Assembly: GCA_900546835.1 (NCBI GenBank)
Contig: UREH01000041.1
Coordinates: 1 to 15,261, forward strand
Length of the DNA stretch: 15,261 nt
Source: an uncultured Porphyromonadaceae bacterium
GTDB lineage: Bacteria; Bacteroidota; Bacteroidia; Bacteroidales; Muribaculaceae
Direction of reading: 5' to 3'
A program made the translations under genes and the position numbers. How positions within the stretch are numbered: the first letter of the stretch is position 1; each line of letters starts with the position of its first letter. The notes under the pieces are model-generated. The model was not told the origin of the DNA, ran no database searches, and worked only from the letters and a program-made list of their open reading frames with translations. Positions 5,750 to 12,394 of the stretch are shown here, one piece after another.

Positions 5750-6598
5750 TCAAAACCAATATCCGGGAGATTCTTTGCTGTTGCGGAACACAGGGGGCGA
5801 GAAAAGCCGGGCGGTGTCGGAGCGGTGCCATTCGGGGAAGGTGCCGGGGTGTCGCCGGATATAGTCGACAATATCGCGGAGGGCGGTGTCGCGCAGGGGT
5901 CTGTCGTTTACCAGGTCGGCAATATGGCTCCGCAGGGCGTCGCAAAGTCGAGCGTCGAGGGTCGAGTGTTTAGAGAGGCCGAGGGCTTCATCACGGAGGC
6001 GTTGCATCAGTTCGGGGGAAATGTACTCGGCGGCGAGGCGGTCTTCAGCGGCGACGATGGCCGGGTGCAGTTCCTCGTATCGCTCCCAAAGATAGCTGAG
6101 AGAGGAAAGCTGAGGGCTGAGAGAGCGGATATGGGCCGGTGTCGGAAAAAGCGTGGAGCGGAAATAGCCGCATTGGGGCGTGTCGCGCCATTCGGGAAGG
6201 GCGGCAAGGAGGGGTATGAGCGCGGAAATGGCGGTGTCGCGTTGGGAGCGATGGGCGGCGATGAGCCGATCCACGCGGTCGCGCGATGCCGGGGCGAGGT
6301 TTTGGTTGCTCACCACGGCAAAGCCGTTGACGGTCTGCACGAGGTCGAGCGATGGTATCGCGTCGGCGAGGGCGCGGTGCGCCGCGATAGCGGCGAGAGG
6401 ATTGCGGATTGGGGAATGGGGATTGTCGGCGAGGATAGCGTCTACGACGGATTCGGGGCAGAAAGTGGCGAAAATCCATTGCTCGGCGGTGTCGAGCCAG
6501 TATGCGATTTTGTCAAAGAGCGAGGCTTCGCCTTTGACGGCGACAACTTGATTGGGGATATATCGGCGGAGGTCGGCATCGTTGGTTATCAGTTTCAT
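5750..6598 (-). CDS. DUF6712-like phage protein, head/neck assembly (282 aa)
   Basis: Starts MKLITNDADLRRYIPNQVVAV; the ATG at 6598 directly abuts a 27-nt dispersed repeat. The N-terminus (DADLRRYIPN..., SLFDKIAYWLDTAEQWIFATF) matches my recollection of DUF6712 proteins found beside portal and capsid genes in Bacteroidales prophages. The protein is mainly helical. The C-terminus RRHPGTFPEWHRSDTARLFSPPVFRNSKESPGYWF is distinctive. Several linkers look repeat-derived: NPHSPIRNP, RSLSPQLSSLSYL and LSKHSTLDARLCD. It lies 43 nt downstream of the portal gene with no promoter between, so the two are co-transcribed from P3. The role is probably in head completion or the connector (inference from context). 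Confidence 0.75.
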   Translation of the reverse strand: MKLITNDADLRRYIPNQVVAVKGEASLFDKIAYWLDTAEQWIFATFCPESVVDAILADNPHSPIRNPLAAIAAHRALADAIPSLDLVQTVNGFAVVSNQNLAPASRDRVDRLIAAHRSQRDTAISALIPLLAALPEWRDTPQCGYFRSTLFPTPAHIRSLSPQLSSLSYLWERYEELHPAIVAAEDRLAAEYISPELMQRLRDEALGLSKHSTLDARLCDALRSHIADLVNDRPLRDTALRDIVDYIRRHPGTFPEWHRSDTARLFSPPVFRNSKESPGYWF

Positions 6599-6632
6599 AA
6601 AGTCGAGAGTTTAGGGTCGAGAGTTTAGAGAA
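6599..6632. repeat. GAGAG-type dispersed repeat (between portal and DUF6712)
   Basis: Bases 6599-6625 are identical to 3602-3628. This copy is in the short spacer directly before the DUF6712 start codon, so it forms part of the ribosome-entry region, whereas the other copy is coding. Confidence 0.8.
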
Positions 6633-6641
6633 ATGGCTGTG

Positions 6642-7985
6642 TCAAGGTTCGGAGTGCTTATGCTCTCTCGGCCCTCGACTTTCCTCTCTCGACTGTGATG
6701 TGGTTACTGTCTTTGCGTCCTTGTTCTCGTCAAGGGTGGTTAACTGGATAAACGGCACGTCGGGCTTTACGCCTTTCCAGCCGTTGAAGCGGCAGATGAT
6801 ACGGTGGACGGTGAAAAGGAGGTCGTGATATGGCTTTTGCAGGGCCTGGGCGATGGTGTAAAGCTCGCGCTTGTCGCTGCCGGAGTTGTTGGTCTGCGCC
6901 TTGCCGGGCACGGAGCCTACGAGGTTGGAGTGGACGCGCAGGGTGAAGCATATCATATTGACGGCCTCCGGTATGTCGCTCTCCCAGTCGCCGCCCTCCT
7001 TGTCGGAATCTATCTTATTGATTACGACGTCGTGCTGCACGTCGCCGTTTGGGTTGACGTAGAATGTGCTGAACCATACCTTGCCGGAGTTCTCGGCGCC
7101 GGTGAGGAAGTCGAGTATGCGCCGCTTTTCCTCGACGATGCGCGCCTGTTGGCGGGTGCGGTCGGTGATGCCCTCGGACTTGAAAATCGAATCCCAGTAT
7201 TTCTGCGACACTTCGATATGGTATTTGATGGGCGCGGAGTTTTTGAGCTTCGCCTCTTTGGCAAGGCCGATAAGCTGCTTGATGTTGTACCACTTGCCGC
7301 GAAACAGAGCGGCATAGTACGGTATGGGATAATAGGTGCTGTCGGGCGTGGGAACACGGCTGACGATGGCGAACTTGCGGGTGGCGCAGCCACTTTTAAG
7401 CCGCTCGCGGAGGTCGCAGAAAGGCGCGGCGGTGTCGAGCATTTCTATAATCTCGCAGTCGTCGAGGGTGGCGAACTTTCGCCAGTTGGCGAAATAGAGG
7501 CGCGGTATGCGTCCGTGCTTGTCAGCCGGGGCAAAACGGCAGTAGCAGGCCTCCTTTCGGATGAGCCGCACAATCTTTGTACCCTCGGTGTTCAGTATGA
7601 TCACCGACACGGCGAAAGAGAAATGTTTGAAGTCCTGGCACACGCCGAGGAAATAGCTTGCGAGGTCGTTGTCAAGCAGAAAGTCCTCGACTTCGCCCTT
7701 GACGGCCTCGGCGGCGTTGGCTATGTCGTAGACAAGGCCGGAGCCGTAGCAGACTTCGACATTGAACATCTGACAGGTGGCGAGGGTTTCGTCCGATTCT
7801 ATCAGGTCGATGATGTCGAAAGGCATTTGATTCGTACCGCCCCACGGCATATAGCTGTGGGTGTCGGAGAGGATTGTGGGCGTAACCTCGCCGTCCTCCT
7901 TGAATACCGGCTTCGGCTCGGTGAAAGCTGCCGAGGCGCGGGCGTTTGGTAATGTTTCGACAGAACTAAAAAGTAATTGCTCCAT
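6642..7985 (-). CDS. Phage portal protein (447 aa)
   Basis: The portal is the dodecameric ring at the capsid vertex through which DNA is packaged. The call rests on length (447 aa) and on portal-like features: an N-terminal region with SYMPWGGTNQMPFDIIDLIESDETLATCQMFN, a central mixed alpha/beta part (KIVRLIRKEACYCRFAPADKHGRIPRLYFANWRKF), the GLAKEAKLKNS stem-like helix, and a C-terminal LRVHSNLVGSVPGKAQTNNSGSDKRELYTIAQALQKPYHDLL, typical of portals that end with a membrane-free helical wing. The last 18 residues (SQSREESRGPREHKHSEP) derive from a GAGAG-type repeat. Promoter P3 lies 16 nt upstream. Residues 1-154 are duplicated at 9783-9322 with 13 differences. It is unusual that portal lies far downstream of protease and capsid. 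Confidence 0.8.
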   Translation of the reverse strand: MEQLLFSSVETLPNARASAAFTEPKPVFKEDGEVTPTILSDTHSYMPWGGTNQMPFDIIDLIESDETLATCQMFNVEVCYGSGLVYDIANAAEAVKGEVEDFLLDNDLASYFLGVCQDFKHFSFAVSVIILNTEGTKIVRLIRKEACYCRFAPADKHGRIPRLYFANWRKFATLDDCEIIEMLDTAAPFCDLRERLKSGCATRKFAIVSRVPTPDSTYYPIPYYAALFRGKWYNIKQLIGLAKEAKLKNSAPIKYHIEVSQKYWDSIFKSEGITDRTRQQARIVEEKRRILDFLTGAENSGKVWFSTFYVNPNGDVQHDVVINKIDSDKEGGDWESDIPEAVNMICFTLRVHSNLVGSVPGKAQTNNSGSDKRELYTIAQALQKPYHDLLFTVHRIICRFNGWKGVKPDVPFIQLTTLDENKDAKTVTTSQSREESRGPREHKHSEP

Positions 7986-8001
7986 ATCGTTGCTTTTGCA
8001 G

Positions 8002-8036
8002 CAAAGGTATGGAGCAATCTATGCGGTGGAAAAGAC
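8002..8036 (-). promoter_or_regulatory. Phage module promoter P3 (portal)
   Basis: GTCTTTTC (8036-8029), exactly 19 nt, then TACCTTTG (8009-8002), followed by a 16-nt leader. The stop of the upstream cargo gene is only 2 nt from GTCTTTTC. Confidence 0.8.
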
Positions 8037-8038
8037 GC

Positions 8039-8980
8039 TTATTTCACGAGGAAATCGTAAAATGGAGTGTAATAAAAATTATTAGGTTGCAGATATATGT
8101 TATTGCTCTTGAAATCAATGAGAATATTAAACCGTTTGAGGAAATTGTTACCAATCATACCGTCTATGTCTTCTTTACTCTGCATCCCGGAAGAGAGGGT
8201 CGAAAATGCACCAGCTACTTTCGGCATTATATAAGGGCCAACAATCACTTCATCAAAAAATACATTTTTTAACTCTCCACTACCGCCATCCGAACTTGCA
8301 ATGCGAGAAATCGCAAATGGTTTCTGCGTGTCAAGGAGTCTGTTTTTATTGACAAACGGAGTGTTCAAGTCAATTATGCGGTCGGAACCTGTATCAATTT
8401 CAAGAAGAAGATTATGTAGCTTGCCGTTCAGTTTTACAGGAAGCTGAACAAATGGCACATCATACTTATAGATGAATGGGAAAGATACGAATGAATCATC
8501 AACCGTCAATGTATCTTTAGGATAACAGTAAATCTTGAAGTCGTCATAGTTGATTTCAATATTAAATGCGGCCAAACCGTTAAGACCGAAAACGCCATCC
8601 AAATATTCGGGTGGGTAAGGAATGTGAGCGCATCCGGCATTGTCGTATTGAATAGAGCCTACCTTTACAGAATTGTCGTTACTGTATTCAACGGAGTTTT
8701 CGCCGGAAGCACCTAAATTATCGGCAGACTCTCCATTATGGATTAAGCCTTTGAGTTTAGGAGAGTTGGTGTTAAGCACAATGGAGGACGCGCCAGTGTC
8801 GACAAGAAAACGGAGCGAATCAGAGCCGTTGACAAATGCGGTAACGTATATACGGCTATCCCCAGCGATAGCAAAGGGAATTTCTCCGACAGGCGTTTCT
8901 TTTATCATTCTACCTTTTGCGTTGAATGACATAAAGACAAAAGCCAATATTGCGATTATGAATTTTGCATGCGATTTCAT
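8039..8980 (-). CDS. Secreted retropepsin-like aspartic protease (cargo C)
   Basis: 313 residues. The N-terminal MKSHAKFIIAILAFVFMSFNAKG is a signal peptide, so the protein acts in the periplasm or outside the cell. Two aspartic-protease half-domains are visible: FLVDTGASSIVLN (about residues 59-71, active-site DTGA) and LLEIDTGSDRIIDLN (about 192-206, DTGS), followed by DGMIGNNFLKRFNILIDFKSNNIYLQP, the usual flap-to-C-terminus ending. This is the two-lobed family often annotated as aspartyl protease in Bacteroidetes; substrates are generally unknown. It is AT-rich relative to the phage genes around it. Its promoter block is shared with cargo B, and the ATG lies 4 nt after the -7 box. It lies alone between two phage modules, as a moron would. 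Confidence 0.85.
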   Translation of the reverse strand: MKSHAKFIIAILAFVFMSFNAKGRMIKETPVGEIPFAIAGDSRIYVTAFVNGSDSLRFLVDTGASSIVLNTNSPKLKGLIHNGESADNLGASGENSVEYSNDNSVKVGSIQYDNAGCAHIPYPPEYLDGVFGLNGLAAFNIEINYDDFKIYCYPKDTLTVDDSFVSFPFIYKYDVPFVQLPVKLNGKLHNLLLEIDTGSDRIIDLNTPFVNKNRLLDTQKPFAISRIASSDGGSGELKNVFFDEVIVGPYIMPKVAGAFSTLSSGMQSKEDIDGMIGNNFLKRFNILIDFKSNNIYLQPNNFYYTPFYDFLVK

Positions 8981-8984
8981 AATA

Positions 8985-9007
8985 CAAAATTAGTGAAAAT
9001 CGGCGAG
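8985..9007 (-). promoter_or_regulatory. Cargo promoter upstream of the gene at 8980
   Basis: TAATTTTG (8992-8985) is preceded by CCGATTTTCAC, identical to the promoter at 5127. No TTG is found at the -33 distance; that position has GTC. A 4-nt gap to the ATG suggests a leaderless mRNA. Confidence 0.7.
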
Positions 9008-9020
9008 ATAGACGGCATGA

Positions 9021-9263
9021 TTAGAGGAAAACTTCGAGGCCGTTGATGCGGAAAATGCAGACGAGGCGGATTTTGCGGATTTGCCCGGAGGCAAGCACCT
9101 TGAAGTTTTGGGTGCCGACATAGCGTTGCGAGGCTGCACACGGCAGGGCGATGCAGTTGTGAAGATGCACTATCTCGCCATTGCGTTTCCAAAAGGAAAG
9201 GTCTATCGGGTCGCCGCTGTGGAGCATCGTTAATGCCGTGGTATGATGTATCGCGTTTGCCAT
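9021..9263 (-). CDS. Small conserved phage protein, copy 2 (80 aa)
   Basis: Begins MANAIHHTTALTMLHSGDPI; differs from the copy at 10834-10592 at only 5 of 80 residues. The protein is beta-rich (GEIVHLHNCIALPCAASQRYVGTQNFKVLASGQIRKIRLVCIFRINGLEVFL) with two central Cys. The start overlaps the stop of a tail-protein remnant as TAATG, the same coupling as in copy 1. The tight coupling to a tail protein suggests a small tail or baseplate role. I do not recognise the family. Confidence 0.8.
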   Translation of the reverse strand: MANAIHHTTALTMLHSGDPIDLSFWKRNGEIVHLHNCIALPCAASQRYVGTQNFKVLASGQIRKIRLVCIFRINGLEVFL

Positions 9264-9316
9264 TATGTGAAGGGATTATTGAAGGTGTCCTGATGGATTC
9301 GGTCGGGGTGTCGGAG
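9263..9316 (-). pseudogene. C-terminal remnant of a tail protein (out of frame)
   Basis: In the frame ending TAA at 9265-9263 the DNA reads HPDRIHQDTFNNPFT, matching the C-terminus PDRIHTDTFKTPFS of the 355-residue tail protein at 10834. The 51 bases before the TAATG align well in both copies. The remnant is directly joined, in a different frame, to a portal N-terminus. Confidence 0.75.
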
Positions 9317-9321
9317 GCGGC

Positions 9322-9783
9322 TGCCGGGGCGAAGCGGCAGTAACAGGCTTCCTTTCGGATAAGGCGCACAATCTTTGTGCCCTCGGTGTTCAGTATGCTC
9401 ACCGACACGGCGAAAGCAAAGTGCTTGAAGTCCTGGCACACGCCGAGGAAATAGCTTGCGAGGTCGTTGTCAAGCAGGAAGTCTTCGACTTCCGCGCTGA
9501 CGGATGCGGAGGCTTGGGCGCAGTCGTAGACAAGGCCGGAGTCGTAGCATACTTCGGCATTGAACATCTGACAGGTGGCAAGGGTTTCGTCCGATTCTAT
9601 CAGGTCGATAATGTCGAACGGCATTTGGTTTGTCGCACCCCACGGCATATAGCTGTGGGTGTCGGAGAGGATTGTAGGCGTAACCTCGCCGTCCTCCTTG
9701 AAAACCGGCTTAGGCTCGGTGAACGCCACCGAGGCGCGTGCGTTGGGCAGTGTCTCTACCGAACTGAAAAGTAATTGCTCCAT
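9322..9783 (-). pseudogene. Truncated second portal gene (N-terminal 154 residues)
   Basis: Begins MEQLLFSSVETLPNARASVA and matches the intact portal (7985-6642) up to ACYCRFAPA, with 13 differences in 154 residues by eye; 7 of these cluster in VYDCAQASASVSAEVED. Homology then stops abruptly. The open frame continues to 8977, but only through out-of-frame DNA of the tail remnant and the 80-residue gene, so the 268-residue frame is not a real protein. The divergence level argues against a very recent duplication: this copy probably came from a related phage. Promoter P4 is intact, so a truncated portal fragment could still be made. Confidence 0.8.
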
Positions 9784-9805
9784 AGTCTTGTGGGTTGTTA
9801 TGCCA

Positions 9806-9840
9806 CAAAATTATGGAGCAAGTATGCAGGGTGAAAAGAC
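9806..9840 (-). promoter_or_regulatory. Phage module promoter P4
   Basis: GTCTTTTC (9840-9833), exactly 19 nt, then TAATTTTG (9813-9806), followed by a 22-nt leader. The spacer shares GCATA and TTGCTCCA with P3, as expected if both portal modules come from related phages. Confidence 0.8.
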
Positions 9841-9844
9841 GCGA

Positions 9845-10531
9845 CTACATAAAATGTTTAACTACGAAGTTGAGTATATGCCAACGCTTCGTTACAATAC
9901 ACAGTCTTCTCTTATGGTCAATAGCTCTTATTATTTGCTTTGAGACCTTTTCAAGCGGCATTACCCAAAAGAGACCTTCTCCTTTTGCCATTCGCGTATC
10001 AACTAAACCAGGACGGATTTCTGTGATTGTTATGGCCGACTTTTTCGCCTTGGCTTGCAGCGATTTGGTGTAATTAATTTGGAAAGCCTTGCTCGCGCTA
10101 TAGGAGGGAGCAATAGGTGTTGGCTGTAATCCGCCGACAGACGTAATCGTTACCAAATGCCCTTTACCCATCGTCTCAAAGTGATGATATATGGTGTCAA
10201 CCGCATTGGTCCACCCGACAACGTTGGTAGAAAGAGTGGTAAGCTCTTGTGAAATATCGAGAGTCTCATTAAGTTCGCCTACACTGGCGCATACAATTGC
10301 CAAGTCTATGGTGCATAATGATTTGATTATGCTGTTAAAGGCATCGTTGAACGGCTTGACATTTGAAATATCTGTTTGTGCAGAAAAAGTTTTTGATGGA
10401 TTTGCTGCGTATATTTCATCAAGTATGCTTTTTCTCCGCCCCATAATAGCGACATTATTGTCGCATGATATATAATGCAAATAAAGGGCTTTGCCAATCC
10501 CGGAAGTAGCTCCTACTATTAAAATATTCAT
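9845..10531 (-). CDS. Short-chain dehydrogenase/reductase (cargo D)
   Basis: 228 residues of the classical SDR fold. The N-terminal cofactor motif is GATSGIGKAL (residues 7-16, TGxxxGxG type with Ala at the first variable position), followed by GRRKSILDEI (probably NADP-preferring, inference). NVVGWTNAVDTI corresponds to the structural NxxG region, SVGGLQPTPIAPSYSASKA holds the catalytic Ser and the YxxxK pair, and EIRPGLVDTRMA is the PG motif. It is somewhat shorter than many SDRs, and the C-terminus (VVKHFM) may be cut back at the joint with promoter P4: the stop TAG is 4 nt from GTCTTTTC. The substrate is unknown; no pathway partner is present. It is AT-richer than its phage neighbours. 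Confidence 0.9.
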   Translation of the reverse strand: MNILIVGATSGIGKALYLHYISCDNNVAIMGRRKSILDEIYAANPSKTFSAQTDISNVKPFNDAFNSIIKSLCTIDLAIVCASVGELNETLDISQELTTLSTNVVGWTNAVDTIYHHFETMGKGHLVTITSVGGLQPTPIAPSYSASKAFQINYTKSLQAKAKKSAITITEIRPGLVDTRMAKGEGLFWVMPLEKVSKQIIRAIDHKRRLCIVTKRWHILNFVVKHFM

Positions 10532-10555
10532 ATCGGTGTTGCGTGATTTGTTTCG

Positions 10556-10580
10556 CGAAATTAGCGAAAATCGGCGAAAC
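10556..10580 (-). promoter_or_regulatory. Degenerate cargo promoter upstream of the SDR
   Basis: CGCCGATTTTCGC-TAATTTCG (the -7 box at 10563-10556) resembles the promoters at 5127 and 8985 with a few changes. The leader to the ATG is 24 nt, and TTTCGCGAAA overlaps the -7 box as a palindrome. Confidence 0.5.
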
Positions 10581-10591
10581 AGAGAGTGTCC

Positions 10592-10834
10592 TCACAGGAA
10601 AATTTCGAGGCCGTTGATGCGGAAAATGCAGACGAGGCGGATTTTTCGGATCTGACCGGAGGCAAGCACCTTGAAGTTTTGGGTGCCGACATAGCGTTGC
10701 GATGCTGCGCACGGCAAGGCGATGCAGTTATGCAGATGAACGATTTCGCCCGACCGTTTCCAAAAGGAGATGTCTACCGGGTCGCCAGAATGGAGCATTG
10801 TCAGTGCCGTTGTATGGTGTATCGCTTGTGCCAT
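10592..10834 (-). CDS. Small conserved phage protein, copy 1 (80 aa)
   Basis: Begins MAQAIHHTTALTMLHSGDPV; 75 of 80 residues equal copy 2 at 9263. The start overlaps the stop of the 355-residue tail gene by one base (TAATG), so translation is probably coupled. Composition is beta-rich with no membrane segment or enzyme motif. It sits at the end of a phage module; 60 nt later the SDR cargo begins. The conservation of this gene pair in two modules suggests the proteins act together in the tail. Confidence 0.8.
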   Translation of the reverse strand: MAQAIHHTTALTMLHSGDPVDISFWKRSGEIVHLHNCIALPCAASQRYVGTQNFKVLASGQIRKIRLVCIFRINGLEIFL

Positions 10835-11901
10835 TATGAGAAAGGTGTTTTGAAAGTGTCGGTATGTATTCTGTCGGGCAGTGCGACCGATGATTCGGGA
10901 CGGTCGCTTGTGTAGCGGTACGAGAACTTGACCGTGTTGAGTTCCTCGTCTCCGTCCTGCACTTCGCAGGTGCTGTCAGTAATCAGCACCAACGGATAAG
11001 GCTCGTTCAAATTGTCCTCCTCGTGGTACGGCTTGTTGATGATGCGCACATCACGCGACATAAAGAGCTGTCCGAGCCACTCGGCATACTCGGCGGTAAG
11101 TCCGGCGGCTTGGAACTCGAATGACTGCTCCACGGACTGGTCGTAGAACGACACGATGCCGTCGCAGACGGTCTCGGTGCGCTTCACCTTTGTCTTGGCG
11201 GTGGTGTCGCCTACAAGCTCCGCAATCTCCAAGGCGTTGAACATGTTGGTGAAATACAGCCGCAGGTCGGGTTTCCGTTTCGTGTAATAGATGGTTATGG
11301 AGCGTTGCCCGATTCTGACGGTAACGCCGACGATGTCGTATGGTATATTCGGGAACGAGCTTGCCGTCTGTGCCGCGAGCCATTCGCGGTTGACGGTCAG
11401 CATCTTCAATTCATAATCCTTGCCGTAGTCGGTATGTCCGTTCGGGACGAAGATGATGCGAACATCCCCGGTGTCTTGGCGGCGGCAGACTACGTGGAAC
11501 GACACGAGCTCCTGGTCAAGGTACTCGACAGGCGGACGGACATAGAACAACGGCAATGGGTAGTCAGCCGTTGCCTCGATGACCTTGCGTGTCGTCAGGA
11601 ACTGCGAGGCTACAATACCTGACGGCTGGCATGACGTATGGCAGCTGCAATAGAGGATTGTGAACGTCTTGTCGTCAGAAGTGCCGTCGGAGGCTTCCGC
11701 CTCGATGCGGAACTTCTGAAGCGGCGAGCCGGTGATTGCCATTTCATCTTCGATGATTGAGGCGAAGTCATGCAGTGTTACGTTCTCCGAGTAAGGATAG
11801 TATGTCTCGGCGAATACTGCGGTTTCGCTGCCGGAAGTGTCTACGGCATAGAGCGAGACGTTCACGGACGCGGCTGCGGTACGCACCGAGATGCGTTCCA
11901 C
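10834..11901 (-). CDS. Phage tail/baseplate-type structural protein, 5' end probably truncated
   Basis: About 355 residues. The sequence is dominated by beta strands (VSLYAVDTSGSETAVFAETYYPYSENVTLHDF; VTVRIGQRSITIYYTKRKPDLRLYFTNMFNALEIAEL; FDQSVEQSFEFQAAGLTAEYAEWLGQLFMSRDVRIINKPYHE) and a C-terminal TVKFSYRYTSDRPESS, typical of tail or baseplate proteins. A CSCHTSC cluster near residue 85 is notable. The only start codon is a GTG at 11901; upstream the same frame runs open without a start (SAFSSAVERISVRT) through the phage promoter element into the S41 fragment. I infer that the 5' end was lost at a junction, and that P5 keeps only the upstream half of the promoter. Confidence 0.65.
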   Translation of the reverse strand: MERISVRTAAASVNVSLYAVDTSGSETAVFAETYYPYSENVTLHDFASIIEDEMAITGSPLQKFRIEAEASDGTSDDKTFTILYCSCHTSCQPSGIVASQFLTTRKVIEATADYPLPLFYVRPPVEYLDQELVSFHVVCRRQDTGDVRIIFVPNGHTDYGKDYELKMLTVNREWLAAQTASSFPNIPYDIVGVTVRIGQRSITIYYTKRKPDLRLYFTNMFNALEIAELVGDTTAKTKVKRTETVCDGIVSFYDQSVEQSFEFQAAGLTAEYAEWLGQLFMSRDVRIINKPYHEEDNLNEPYPLVLITDSTCEVQDGDEELNTVKFSYRYTSDRPESSVALPDRIHTDTFKTPFS

Positions 11902-11908
11902 AGCGGAC

Positions 11909-11916
11909 GAAAAGGC
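11909..11916 (-). promoter_or_regulatory. Half-promoter P5 (upstream element only)
   Basis: GCCTTTTC, preceded by AAATAAGC as in P3. At the expected -7 position (11889-11882) the sequence is TCGGTGCG, not TAnnTTTG. The promoter is probably broken at the junction with the tail gene, or the match is by chance within coding sequence. Confidence 0.4.
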
Positions 11917-11918
11917 GC

Positions 11919-12394
11919 TTATTTCTTCAATTCCTGTAAAGCGGCTTCTATTGCATTATCTTTCCCAAAGATTACATCTTCTGTTTCTTCTACAATTTTA
12001 TCCGGTTGTATGCCAACACCGATAAATTCAGTGCCATCTGCCAATTTTTCATGTCTTGTGCATATGCGACCCCAATAGCCCCAACCTAAATCAAACCTAA
12101 TGGGATTTCCTGTGCTTCCAGCTGTAGGTGTTCCCATTATAATGCCACGTTTGGCATTTTTGAACAGAACGGTAAAATCTTCTGCTGCCGAAAATGTGTT
12201 GCCGGATACAAGAAGAACTATCGGTTTGTCGTATTGAGGTATTTGGGGGTGTTGAAAATGAATAGGAACTATGGAATCGGAGGGTATTTCGATGGTTTCC
12301 CACGGTCTTCCCCATGAGGCATAAGCTGCTTCGTATTTTGGAGTACGCCAAGAAGCCTGTGGAATGGTATCTTTAGTGAGCAATTTACATTTTC
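11919..12394 (-). pseudogene. C-terminal part of an S41-family serine peptidase (cargo E)
   Basis: The conserved segment reads WRTPKYEAAYASWGRPWETI, then YDKPIVLLVSGNTFSAAEDFTVLF (S41 nucleophile region, Ser in FSAAED), GTPTAGSTGNP and GVGIQPDKIVEETED, ending LQELKK. These are hallmarks of the S41 (tail-specific protease-like) catalytic domain. The N-terminal part is missing: good homology begins about TKDTIPQASW, and the open frame further up (12394-12467) is antisense to another gene fragment. The full family usually exceeds 400 residues, so this is a remnant of about 155. The stop TAA is 2 nt from the phage element GCCTTTTC, as in cargo C. Confidence 0.8.

Noticed and set aside
5666..6628. 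Plus-strand open frame (320 codons) antisense to DUF6712
   Set aside because: Gly/Arg/Val-rich composition typical of an antisense shadow in GC-rich DNA; no family pattern.
6804..7952. Long plus-strand open frame (382 codons) antisense to the portal gene
   Set aside because: It mirrors the GC-rich portal frame, has no homology-like motifs, and the opposite strand has a convincing portal with its own promoter.
8977..9783. A single 268-residue portal-like protein
   Set aside because: After residue 154 the frame passes out of frame through a tail-gene remnant and the 80-residue gene; only the first part is real portal sequence.
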